64,000 bases of DNA from Aquabacterium sp. A7-Y (GTDB lineage: Bacteria; Pseudomonadota; Gammaproteobacteria; Burkholderiales; Burkholderiaceae_C): assembly GCF_026153205.1 (NCBI RefSeq), contig NZ_JAPFBW010000018.1, positions 62,001-126,000 of the forward strand, read 5' to 3'. A program made the translations under genes and the position numbers. Shown here one piece after another: positions 41,242 to 48,847 of this stretch (the first letter of the stretch is position 1; each line of letters opens with the position of its first letter). Below the pieces are notes generated by a model, which was given only the letters and a program-made list of their open reading frames with translations, did no database searches and was not told where the DNA came from.

Positions 41242-42567
41242 TCAGTCGCTCTCTGCGTAGCGCACGATGAGGGAGGCGTCGAGCATCGCGGGCAGGGCCA
41301 CGAGCTCCTCGGCGATGTCGGCGATGTCGACCTTCCACAGCGCGTTCAGCAGGAAGATGCCCCGCTCCGAATCGGGCAGGCGGCTGCCCTCCCGGACGGG
41401 GATGTCGTAGATGTCCGGCGGCCGCGGCACCGCCTCCAGCGAGATGCGTTCCAGCACACGGTTGCGTTCGCCGTAGCGGCTCAGGAACACGGTGCCCTGC
41501 ACCAGGCTGCCGTCGCGGCGCCGGGTGCTCTCGCGCAGCGAGGCCAGCAGGGCGTGCATCGCGTCGCGCTCGAGCCGCGTGCGGCTGCACACCGTCTTCA
41601 CCCACAGCTGCAGCATCGACAGGCCGCCGGTGAAGACACCGATGCTCTGGTTGATCAGCGCGCCGCCCATGCGGGCATTGACCTCGATGACGTCCCAGTG
41701 TTCGCTCTCGGGGTGGTAGCGGGTCTCGATGTGGTAACACCCCTCGGCCAGGCCGAGTGCGGCCAGCACCGCGTCGATGTAGCGCTCGCCGGCCAGTTGC
41801 TCGGCATCGGACAGGCGCGGCGCCGGGCAGGAGTTGCTGGTCTCCAGCGTGGTGCCGCCCGAATCGTCGAGGTACTTGGCATGCACGCCGATCACATAGC
41901 TGCGGCCGTCGAGCACCAGCACCTCGAAGCTGTACTCGTCGCCGGGCAGGTAGTCCTCGGCGATGAAGTCGAACTGCCCGGCGAAGATGGCCTTGAAGGC
42001 ACGGTCGCGCTGCATCTGTTCCTGCAGCGCGGCCAGCTTGGTCGCGTCGAAGCTGTTGTCGAGCCGGAAGCAGGCGAAGGAGCCGGCGCCGCGCCGCGGC
42101 TTGACGAACAGGCGCTGCGGTTCGCGCCGCAGCGCGGCAATGCTGTCGGGCGCGATCAGGCGGGCCCGGGCGCGGCTCAGCCCGGCCGAGAACAAGGCGT
42201 TGCGGCAGCTGAGCTTGTCCATCGCGCGGCGTATCGCCTCGGGCTCGGCGTCGGTCGCGCCGATACGCTGGTTCGCCTGCGACATCAGCAGCCGGAGGCC
42301 TTCGAAGCTCGCCAGTGCGGCGACGATCTCGTAGCCCTCGGCGCGCGCCTCGGCGAGCACGGGGTCGAGATGGGCCACGCCGAGGTGGTCGTCATCGACC
42401 TGCCAGAGCCGCTCGCAGTACCGGGCGGCGGTCTCGAGGTCGCGCGCATCGAGGGCCCGGGAGCTGAGCACCAGGCAGGACAGGCCCAGCGCTTCGAGAT
42501 ATGGCTGGATCAGCGCGACATAGGAGCGGGCCTGGTGAACCAGCAGCAGGAGGGAGGGTTTGGCCAT
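41242..42567 (-). CDS. ATP-grasp ligase, second of two in the cluster
   Basis: A 441-residue ATP-grasp protein. The N-terminal pre-ATP-grasp domain reads MAKPSLLLLVHQARSYVALIQPYLEALGL. Nucleotide and metal residues are seen in RLFVKPRRGAGSFACFRL, FIAEDYLPGDEYSFEVLVLDG and HWDVIEVNARMGGALINQSIG (E-x-N). A C-terminal domain of about 90 residues (YDIPVREGSRLPDSERGIFLL) follows. Such enzymes activate a carboxylate as acyl phosphate and join it to an amine, often making dipeptides. It is 20 bases downstream of the other ATP-grasp gene and shares little sequence with it, so it probably forms a different bond. Confidence 0.85.
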   Translation of the reverse strand: MAKPSLLLLVHQARSYVALIQPYLEALGLSCLVLSSRALDARDLETAARYCERLWQVDDDHLGVAHLDPVLAEARAEGYEIVAALASFEGLRLLMSQANQRIGATDAEPEAIRRAMDKLSCRNALFSAGLSRARARLIAPDSIAALRREPQRLFVKPRRGAGSFACFRLDNSFDATKLAALQEQMQRDRAFKAIFAGQFDFIAEDYLPGDEYSFEVLVLDGRSYVIGVHAKYLDDSGGTTLETSNSCPAPRLSDAEQLAGERYIDAVLAALGLAEGCYHIETRYHPESEHWDVIEVNARMGGALINQSIGVFTGGLSMLQLWVKTVCSRTRLERDAMHALLASLRESTRRRDGSLVQGTVFLSRYGERNRVLERISLEAVPRPPDIYDIPVREGSRLPDSERGIFLLNALWKVDIADIAEELVALPAMLDASLIVRYAESD

Positions 42568-42587
42568 GGTGGGGGCGGCGCAGCCGT

Positions 42588-43829
42588 TCAGGCTTGCCGG
42601 GTGGTCAGGGAAAACTCGCGCAGCACGGTGGCGATGTCGCGCTCGATCGCGTGGGCGCGCTGCGCCGCGAAGAGGAAGCGCCCCGACTGCATCGAGGCGT
42701 AGCCGGTGTCGGGCTCCAGCAGCTGCCCCTCCTGCGGCACCAGCTCGCGGTAAACCGTCGGCAGGCGGCCGAGGAAACGGGTCACCGCTTCCACCCGCAG
42801 CGGCAGGCCCGGCGGACGCGGAAACATCAGCCAGCCGCCCAGCTCACGCGGCTCGGCGGAGACGCGGCCGGTGCCGCCCATCGCCATGGCCACCCATTCG
42901 GCGAACAGGTTGACGCCGGTGCTGCGATGGATCATGTAGGGCACGTCCGCCCCGGCGACCCGGGCACCGACCTCGAGGAAGACCAGTTCGTCGCGCCGGC
43001 TGTGGAACAGCTCCAGGTGGAAGGGGCAGGCCTTCAGCCCGATGGCCTCGATGCAGGCCCGCGAGAACCCGGTGACCCGCTGGTGCAGCGCGCTGCCGGG
43101 CTCCAGCATCACCGAGCCGAGCGGCGCGCCGCGGGTGAAGTCGAAGCAGTTGTTGACGTAGCGCGAGGGCAGCAGCAAGGCCACCCGCCCCTCGACATCG
43201 ACCAGGCCGTCGACGTGGTAGAGCTCGCCGTCGATGAACTCCTCCAGATCGGCCTCGCCCGGCGGCAGCGCGGCGAGTGCGACACGCAGCGCCGCCTCGT
43301 CGGCGATCACCTGGACCCCGGCGCTCGACGCACCGTCGACGGGCTTCAGGATCAGCGGGTAGCCGACCTCGCGCGCAAAAGCCACCGCCTCGGCGGCCTG
43401 CGACGAGGACACCGCCTTGTAGTGCGGCACCCGCAGGCCGGCGCTGCCGACCTTGTGTTTCATCAGCAGCTTGTCGCGCCCGAGCCGGTTGTCGGCGGGG
43501 CGGTTGCCCGGGATGTCGAACTCCTCGCGCAGCTCGGCGGCGATGTCGAGCAGGAATTCGGAGAACACGATCAGGCGGTCGATCGGCCCGTGTTCAGCGG
43601 CGATGTCCCGCAGCAGCCCGCGCCAGGCCGCGATGTCGTGCAGTGCCTCCAGCTCGTGGAGCCGCCAGCGGCCGGGCGGCGCGGTGATCGCCGTCCGGCC
43701 CTTGCGGTTGGCGATGTAGCTGACCTGGTGGGCCTCGTGGTCGATGAAGTCCTCATACCGGACCAGCTCGAAGTCCCAGCGCGGCGTGCCAGGAAAACGC
43801 GCGAAATTGCTGACGATGACGATGTTCAT
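42588..43829 (-). CDS. ATP-grasp ligase, first of two in the cluster
   Basis: A 413-residue ATP-grasp protein resembling L-amino-acid ligases. The N-terminus MNIVIVSNFARFPGTPRWDFEL is followed by a CPSase-like lid region VGYPLILKPVDGASSAGVQVIAD. LEEFIDGELYHVDGLVD and ELVFLEVGARVAGADVPYMI (E-x-G-A-R metal loop, common in dipeptide ligases) come next. MIHRSTGVNLFAEWVAMAM and a C-terminal domain complete it. Its ATG overlaps the TGA of the HisC-like aminotransferase (ATGA). It probably condenses the aminotransferase product or another amino acid with a carboxylate. Confidence 0.86.
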   Translation of the reverse strand: MNIVIVSNFARFPGTPRWDFELVRYEDFIDHEAHQVSYIANRKGRTAITAPPGRWRLHELEALHDIAAWRGLLRDIAAEHGPIDRLIVFSEFLLDIAAELREEFDIPGNRPADNRLGRDKLLMKHKVGSAGLRVPHYKAVSSSQAAEAVAFAREVGYPLILKPVDGASSAGVQVIADEAALRVALAALPPGEADLEEFIDGELYHVDGLVDVEGRVALLLPSRYVNNCFDFTRGAPLGSVMLEPGSALHQRVTGFSRACIEAIGLKACPFHLELFHSRRDELVFLEVGARVAGADVPYMIHRSTGVNLFAEWVAMAMGGTGRVSAEPRELGGWLMFPRPPGLPLRVEAVTRFLGRLPTVYRELVPQEGQLLEPDTGYASMQSGRFLFAAQRAHAIERDIATVLREFSLTTRQA

Positions 43830-44956
43830 GCTTCGCTCCGTGGGCAGGGCGCGATCTCGCCGGGGACCTGCAGCAGCTCGCGCAGGGCCTCGACCAGGCG
43901 CGCGATCTCGTGCGGCGCGCCAATGGAAATGCGCAGGTGCTGCGGCAGCCCGTAGGCGTCCATCGCGCGGGTGATCAGGCCCTGGGCCAGCAGGCCTTCA
44001 TAGATGCGCTTGCCGCCCGGGGCGAAATCGGCCAGCACGAAGTTGGCATGGCCGCGCACGATGGGCACCCCGAAGGACTGCAGGGCGTCGCAGAGCTGCT
44101 CCTTGCCGCGCCGGGCCGACTGCACCACCCACTGCAGGTGGCCGGTGTCGTCCAGCGCGGCCAGCGCGCCGGCCAGCGCCACCCGGTTGACCGGGAAGGG
44201 AGGCCTGAGGCGCTGGACCCAGGACGCGAGCGCCGGGTCGGCGATCGCGTAGCCCACCCTCAGGCCGGCCAGGCCGTAGGCCTTGGAGAAGGTGCGCGCG
44301 ACCACCACGTTGGGAAAGGCCAGCGGCAGCACCGCGCTGCGCGCCGGGTCGTGGCCGGCGAACTCGGCGTAGGCCTCGTCGAGCAGCAGGATGACGCGCG
44401 GCGGCAGCGCGCGCACCAGCCGGTCCAGTTCGGCCAGGCTCAAGGCCGCGCCCGAGAGGTTGGTCGGACTGTCGAGGATCACGAGGCGCGTCGAGCCGTC
44501 CAGCCGCTCGAGCAGGCGGTCCACCTGGTGACCGAACTCCGCACCCGAGGGCGCCAGCCTCACCTCGGCCCCCTGCGGCGCGATCAAGGGTGCATAGGCG
44601 CTGTAGCCGTACTCGGACAGCACCACGTTGCAGCCCGGGCTGACGAAGGTGCGGATCACCGCCTCGATCACATCGATCGAGCCGTTGCCGAGCAGCAGGC
44701 CCTCGGCGGGTACCTGCAGGCGCGAGGCGAGCCGGTCCAGCAGGGCCTGCGGGTCGGGATAGCGGTTGACCTTGCGCAGCGCCTCCTGCATCGCCGCGGC
44801 GATGGCCGGTGAGGGCTCGACCGGCGTCTCGTTGCTGGAGAACTTGCAGATGCGCGACAGGCTGCGCTCGCGCTGCAGCTTCTCTTCCGTGATGCCGGGC
44901 CGGTAAGGCCGCAGCTGTCTGATTTCCGGCGCGACGAGCCGGCCCCAGTCGATCAT
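43826..44956 (-). CDS. HisC-like PLP aminotransferase of the cluster
   Basis: A 376-residue fold-type I aminotransferase related to histidinol-phosphate aminotransferase. The opening RQLRPYRPGI and KFSSNETPVEPSPAI match HisC, as do RYPDP and LLLGNGSIDVIEAVIRTF. PLP contacts are Asp193 in LLLDEAYAEFA and Lys225 in RTFSKAYGLAGLRVGYA. The usual NPNNPTG loop reads SPTNLSG, and the gene is far from any his locus, so a biosynthetic substrate other than imidazole-acetol phosphate is likely. Coupled to the downstream ATP-grasp gene by ATGA; 26 bases after the PhyH gene. Confidence 0.87.
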   Translation of the reverse strand: MIDWGRLVAPEIRQLRPYRPGITEEKLQRERSLSRICKFSSNETPVEPSPAIAAAMQEALRKVNRYPDPQALLDRLASRLQVPAEGLLLGNGSIDVIEAVIRTFVSPGCNVVLSEYGYSAYAPLIAPQGAEVRLAPSGAEFGHQVDRLLERLDGSTRLVILDSPTNLSGAALSLAELDRLVRALPPRVILLLDEAYAEFAGHDPARSAVLPLAFPNVVVARTFSKAYGLAGLRVGYAIADPALASWVQRLRPPFPVNRVALAGALAALDDTGHLQWVVQSARRGKEQLCDALQSFGVPIVRGHANFVLADFAPGGKRIYEGLLAQGLITRAMDAYGLPQHLRISIGAPHEIARLVEALRELLQVPGEIAPCPRSEA

Positions 44957-44982
44957 GGCGGTTTCCCCTCGATATGCCGGTC

Positions 44983-45840
44983 TCAGACCGCGTAGCCCGC
45001 GGTTTTCATCGCCGTCAGGTCCTTGGTCAGGTGCGAGCCCTCCTGCACCTCGTAGATCGAGCCGAACTCGCGCTCGGCCAGCGGCAGCAGGTGCAGGCCG
45101 GCTTCGACCCGCGCGCTGCGCGAGCGCTGCCCGCGCAGCAGGCGGATGCCGGGCTCGTTGTGTGCGGCATGCGGGCCGAAGTAGATCGGGAAGGCATCGG
45201 CCGCCCGGTAGGCCGGCAGGAAAGTGCGCCGCGGCAAGGACGACCCGTTGCGGGCCGAGGCGTGCAGGGTCAGGCAGTGCAGGAACAGCACGCTGCCGGG
45301 CGGCACTTCGATGGACACCGCCTGGCTCTCGTCGACCTCGCTGACCTTGCCCCGGAAGTAGCCGTCGACCTCATGCGAGCACAGGCCGCGCCGGTGCGAG
45401 CCGGGGATCACGCGCAGGCAGCCGTTCTCCTCGGTCGCGGCGTCGAAGAAGATCAGCGCCGTCAGCAGGTCGCTGTTGGTGTGCGGGTAGTAGGAGAAGT
45501 CCTGGTGCCACTCGACCACGCTGCCCACCTTGGGGCCCTTCATGTTGAGCTTGCTGTAGTGGAACAGGATGTTCGGGCCGATCAGGGCCTCGATCACGTC
45601 GAGCAGCCCGGGGTGGCTGGCGAGGTCCGAGAAGGTCGCGTGCTTCTGGGTCGGCGACCAGATGCGGCGCACCGTCTGCGGGTCGCGCGGCTCCATCTCG
45701 TAGGCCCTCTCGGCGCGCGACGGGTCGAGCACCTCGGCGATCGCTTGCAGCCCCCTGGCGACCTCGTCGTCGGAGAAGAAGCGGGGCACGACCAGGTAGC
45801 CCTTGTTTTGGTAGAACAAGACGTCTTGTGCGGAAATCAT
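44983..45840 (-). CDS. Phytanoyl-CoA dioxygenase (PhyH) family 2OG-Fe(II) oxygenase
   Basis: A 285-residue PhyH-family dioxygenase. It starts SAQDVLFYQNKGYLVVPRFFSDDEV, the usual family opening. Iron ligands are His112 and Asp114 in VEWHQDFSYYPH and His193 in LHCLTLHASARN; the 2-oxoglutarate Arg is 204 or 205 in SLPRRTFLPAY. CLRVIPGSHRRGLCSH is the conserved loop before the distal His. Members hydroxylate, desaturate or cleave small molecules in many natural-product pathways. It is 44 bases downstream of the enolpyruvyltransferase-like gene and 26 upstream of the aminotransferase gene. Its tail reads LTKDLTAMKTAGYAV. Confidence 0.9.
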   Translation of the reverse strand: MISAQDVLFYQNKGYLVVPRFFSDDEVARGLQAIAEVLDPSRAERAYEMEPRDPQTVRRIWSPTQKHATFSDLASHPGLLDVIEALIGPNILFHYSKLNMKGPKVGSVVEWHQDFSYYPHTNSDLLTALIFFDAATEENGCLRVIPGSHRRGLCSHEVDGYFRGKVSEVDESQAVSIEVPPGSVLFLHCLTLHASARNGSSLPRRTFLPAYRAADAFPIYFGPHAAHNEPGIRLLRGQRSRSARVEAGLHLLPLAEREFGSIYEVQEGSHLTKDLTAMKTAGYAV

Positions 45841-45884
45841 GGGACGGGTCCTCTCGAAGTGGCGGCGGGAAGGCAGGGCGGCGC

Positions 45885-47246
45885 TCAGGCCGAGCGCAGC
45901 GTCGCGACCGGCGCCGGCGTCTCGCCGACGCTCACCTCATCGAAGGCCACGCCGAGCCGCTTGAACTGTTCGAAAAAGTCCGGGAAGGAGCAGTGCACGT
46001 CCTGGTAGCCATCGAGCAGATTGGGAGTCCTGCAGCGCAGCGAGGCCACGAACAGTGACATGAAGATGCGGTGGTCGCCCCAGCTGGACAAGCTCACGCC
46101 GCCGTTGAACTGCCCGTCGCCGTGGATCTCGAAGCCGTCGTAGACCCCGTCACGGAAGAGCGGCTTGATGTTCACGCCCATCTTGCCCAGCTCGCTGACC
46201 ATGGCCTTGATGCGCGGCGACTTGTGCAGGCGGGTGATGGAGCCGCCGACGACCCGGAAGCGCCCTTTGACGTAGGCGCCGATGGCCGCCAGCGTCGGCA
46301 CGATGTTGGGGAAGTCGCTGGCGTCGAACTCGTAGTCGCCGCTCAGTTCACCGCGCTGGTTGACCAGCGTGAGGGTGTCGTTCCGGTCGTCGAAGCTCAC
46401 CTCGATGCCCAGCGCCCTGACCACGTCGACGATGGCCCGCTCTCCCTGCAGGCTGCGGCTGTTGATGTTGGACAGCACCGTGGTGCCGGGGAAGATCGCG
46501 GCCGCCGCGATCAGGTAGGACGAGGAGGTGAAGTCGCCGCCGGCGCGGTACTCGATGGGCTGGTACTCGCCCGGGTGCACCGTCACGCCGGAGAAGTCCT
46601 CGGCGTGCTCGACCCGGATGCCGGCGCGGCGCATCGCCTCGACGGTCTGGCGGATGTAGGAGATCGACAGCACCTCGCCCTCGATCGCGATGGTGGTCGG
46701 CGAGTCGGCCAGCGGCGCGGAGAACATCAGCGCGGTGATGAACTGCGAGCTGACATTGCCGGGCACCACGCAGCGGCCGCCGCTCAGACCGCCACCCCAG
46801 TTGACGACCGGGGCGTGGCCCTCGTCGCCGATGCAATGGATGCGGGCGCCGAGCGAACGCAGGGCATCGAACAAGGGCGCCATGACACGTCCGCGCAGGA
46901 TCTTGTCGCCGGTGATGATGGCCGGTGAGGTCGCGAAGCAGCTGAGCGCGGCGAAGACGCGGAATACCAGGCCCGAGCCCATCGCGTCGATGATGCGTTG
47001 CTCGGTACGCAGGTCACGGCCGACCCCCTGGATCTCCAGGCGGCCATCCTGCTCGTCGATGCTGGCGCCCACCCCGCGGCAGGCGTTTTTCATCGCGGTG
47101 GTCTCGGTGCAGCGCAGGTCGTTGTGCACGATGGAGCGGCCGCGCGCCAGCGTGGCGGTCAGGATCGCACGTTGGGTTTCCGGCTTGGACGACGGGATGG
47201 TCGCGTGGCCGGTGAGTCGGGTCGCGGGTTGAACTGAAAGACGCAT
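45885..47246 (-). CDS. EPSP synthase-like enolpyruvyltransferase, divergent
   Basis: A 453-residue member of the enolpyruvyltransferase family (AroA/MurA fold, six repeats). Family stretches: SSKPETQRAILTATLARG, VVPGNVSSQFITALMFSAPL, ASDFPNIVPTLAAIGAYVKG, SSWGDHRIFMSLFVASLR and FPDFFEQFKRLGV. Compared with true AroA, the K-S-x-S/T-N-R shikimate/PEP loop reads KPETQR, the G-N-A-G-T loop reads MGSGLVFR, and the LRxKESDR loop reads ITRLHKSPRI. The PEP-binding catalytic Lys and Arg positions look kept while the shikimate-phosphate site is altered. It therefore probably works on a different acceptor, or performs the reverse or a related reaction, within this cluster. Confidence 0.85.
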   Translation of the reverse strand: MRLSVQPATRLTGHATIPSSKPETQRAILTATLARGRSIVHNDLRCTETTAMKNACRGVGASIDEQDGRLEIQGVGRDLRTEQRIIDAMGSGLVFRVFAALSCFATSPAIITGDKILRGRVMAPLFDALRSLGARIHCIGDEGHAPVVNWGGGLSGGRCVVPGNVSSQFITALMFSAPLADSPTTIAIEGEVLSISYIRQTVEAMRRAGIRVEHAEDFSGVTVHPGEYQPIEYRAGGDFTSSSYLIAAAAIFPGTTVLSNINSRSLQGERAIVDVVRALGIEVSFDDRNDTLTLVNQRGELSGDYEFDASDFPNIVPTLAAIGAYVKGRFRVVGGSITRLHKSPRIKAMVSELGKMGVNIKPLFRDGVYDGFEIHGDGQFNGGVSLSSWGDHRIFMSLFVASLRCRTPNLLDGYQDVHCSFPDFFEQFKRLGVAFDEVSVGETPAPVATLRSA

Positions 47247-47360
47247 GGTGTGAAAGCTGTGATGGGGGTGGTTCGGCGGCGCAGCGATTCAGGCAAGGCG
47301 AGCCGATCCACACGGCGCGCGGCGACGCCATGCAGAGCCAACGACTGCGCAATGGAGCCA

Positions 47361-47394
47361 CCTGGCGGCTGGGCACTGGGGTCCGGCCGCCAGG
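47361..47394 (-). promoter_or_regulatory. Intercistronic hairpin between DUF1611 and enolpyruvyltransferase genes
   Basis: A perfect 9-bp stem CCTGGCGGC/GCCGCCAGG with a 16-nt loop lies 12 bases after the DUF1611 stop, in the only long gap (160 bp) of the operon. There is no U-run, so it looks like an mRNA-stability or attenuation element rather than a simple terminator. Confidence 0.45.
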
Positions 47395-47406
47395 CGACGG
47401 TCTGGC

Positions 47407-48480
47407 TCAGGCAGCGAGCTTTTCCGGGAGGTGCTGCCTGTGGCGGGCCAGGGCGTCGACCAACCGGTCGGCGCCGAAATAGATGACGTCGGTCGCGGGC
47501 AGGCCGGTCTCCTCCTCGATCTGGTGGACGTAGTCGGTGGCCTCGGCCTTGCCGAGGCTGGCGCAATTGACACTGAGACCGACCACCTTGGCAGGACGCA
47601 GGTGCGAGGCCAGCTGCTCGTACAGCGCGATCAGCTCGTTGAGCGGACGCAGGGGCACCTGCGGCCAGTCCTTGTGATGCTGCAGGCCGGCCTCGTGGCA
47701 GAGGATGAGCGCATGCGGCATCGCGCCGTGCAGCAGGCCCAGGGTGACGCCGCTGTACGCGGGGTGCGAGATCGAGCCCTGACCCTCGACGACGATCCAG
47801 TCGTGATGCGGCGCGTTCTGCAGCACCAGTGCCTCGCTGACGCCGGCGATGAAATCCGCCGGCACGGCGTCGACCGCCACCCCCGAGCCACTGATGTAAA
47901 TGCCGCTTTGCCCCGTGGCCGCAAATCCCGCGTTGAAACCCTTGCCGCATGCGGCGTGCGTGATTTCGAGAGCGGTGGTTTTCTTGCCGACCCGGCAATC
48001 GCTGCCGACCGTGTGAATGATGTAATTGTCGAGCGGTCCGACCCGCGCGGCACTGGTGACCAGCTCCTCGGGCGGCTCCTTGGTGTCCCAGATGCGGCTG
48101 CCGGACGTGGACGCGATGGTCTTGAATTCGGGATCCCCGGCAATCCTGAAATGCAATCCGCTGACGACATCCATGCCCCGCTTCAAGGCCATGACAATCT
48201 GCGAGCGCCATTCAACCGGCAAGGCATTCGAAAACAGGCCGACCCCGATCATGAAAACATCCGGCCGACGCTCCAGCGCGGCGTCCAGCGATTCAACAAT
48301 GGGAATACCGTGTCCATAACCGATCACCGCGCCGACATCCTGCCCCGCGAGGCGACTGTCGATCACGGCGACACAATCCGGGTGGCAATATCGCAGGTAG
48401 GACGTGGCGACTTTACTGGTGGTGGGGCCGAAACGACCCTCCGCGAAAATCGCGACTCGACGATTTTTCAGTGACAACAT
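47407..48480 (-). CDS. DUF1611 (DgcN-type) P-loop protein
   Basis: A 357-residue DUF1611-family protein. The N-terminal Rossmann-like part includes RRVAIFAEGRFGPTTSKVATSYLRY and PDVFMIGVG. The C-terminal P-loop domain holds HTVGSDCRVGKKTTALEIT (Walker A-like G-x4-GKKTT) and DWIVVEGQGSISHPAYSGVTLGLLHG. Some members (DgcN) are described as D-amino-acid N-acetyltransferases, others are uncharacterised. It is the first gene of the cluster, divergent from the MFS exporter. In this setting it may activate or acylate an amino acid. Confidence is high for family, low for role. Confidence 0.85.
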   Translation of the reverse strand: MLSLKNRRVAIFAEGRFGPTTSKVATSYLRYCHPDCVAVIDSRLAGQDVGAVIGYGHGIPIVESLDAALERRPDVFMIGVGLFSNALPVEWRSQIVMALKRGMDVVSGLHFRIAGDPEFKTIASTSGSRIWDTKEPPEELVTSAARVGPLDNYIIHTVGSDCRVGKKTTALEITHAACGKGFNAGFAATGQSGIYISGSGVAVDAVPADFIAGVSEALVLQNAPHHDWIVVEGQGSISHPAYSGVTLGLLHGAMPHALILCHEAGLQHHKDWPQVPLRPLNELIALYEQLASHLRPAKVVGLSVNCASLGKAEATDYVHQIEEETGLPATDVIYFGADRLVDALARHRQHLPEKLAA

Positions 48481-48847
48481 CTGTTGACTCCGCGTGCGCC
48501 CGGCTCATGACTTCCGAGCTGTTTGGCACCCTGGGTGGAGGCACGATCGCAATGGAATTCTTCGCCACGAAATTAATTCGCGTGAAAAAGGCCGAAGGGA
48601 AAGTGTGCAGGGCAATTGCAGGGAATTACAGCACCGCGCTCAAGACAGTCGCTAGCTGTCAATACTGACAGAGATTCTGTCCGAAGAGGCTGTCAAGGTT
48701 GACACCTACCGATTTAAATCTACATCCTTGATGATCGACCGAACCCGGCCACTCGCACCACTTCCAGGCGCGATGCGGCCATTCAGGCCAACGCCCGCCT
48801 AAATTCCCTCCTTTTATCGAAAAGTTAATAAAAACCACTGCGCGCCG
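48481..48847. other. Divergent regulatory region of the biosynthetic cluster
   Basis: A 367-bp region clearly more AT-rich than its surroundings, between the DUF1611 gene and the MFS exporter. It contains the TGTC/GACA half-site array at 48644-48704 and a perfect TTGACA at 48699-48704. A 53-codon ORF (48507-48668, plus) is open but lacks a ribosome-binding site. No regulator gene lies nearby. Confidence 0.7.
48644..48704. promoter_or_regulatory. Operator array: six TGTC/GACA half-sites with two TGTCA-N4-TGACA palindromes
   Basis: Half-sites GACAG 48644-48648, CTGTC 48656-48660, GACAG 48667-48671, CTGTC 48677-48681, CTGTC 48690-48694 and GACA 48701-48704. Two perfect palindromes TGTCA-N4-TGACA lie at 48657-48670 and 48691-48704, 34 bp apart (about three helical turns). 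The second overlaps a consensus TTGACA -35 box reading toward the MFS gene, without a good -10 box at the expected place. This pattern suggests one regulator controlling both divergent transcripts. Confidence 0.7.

Noticed and set aside
40137-48480. Mycosporine-like amino acid cluster
   Set aside because: ATP-grasp and PhyH enzymes recall MysC/D and MysH, but no sedoheptulose-phosphate cyclase (DHQ synthase-like) or O-methyltransferase gene is present.
40137-48480. Graspetide-type RiPP cluster
   Set aside because: The ATP-grasp proteins look like small-molecule amide ligases, and no precursor peptide with a ribosome-binding site and acidic/hydroxyl core repeats was found.
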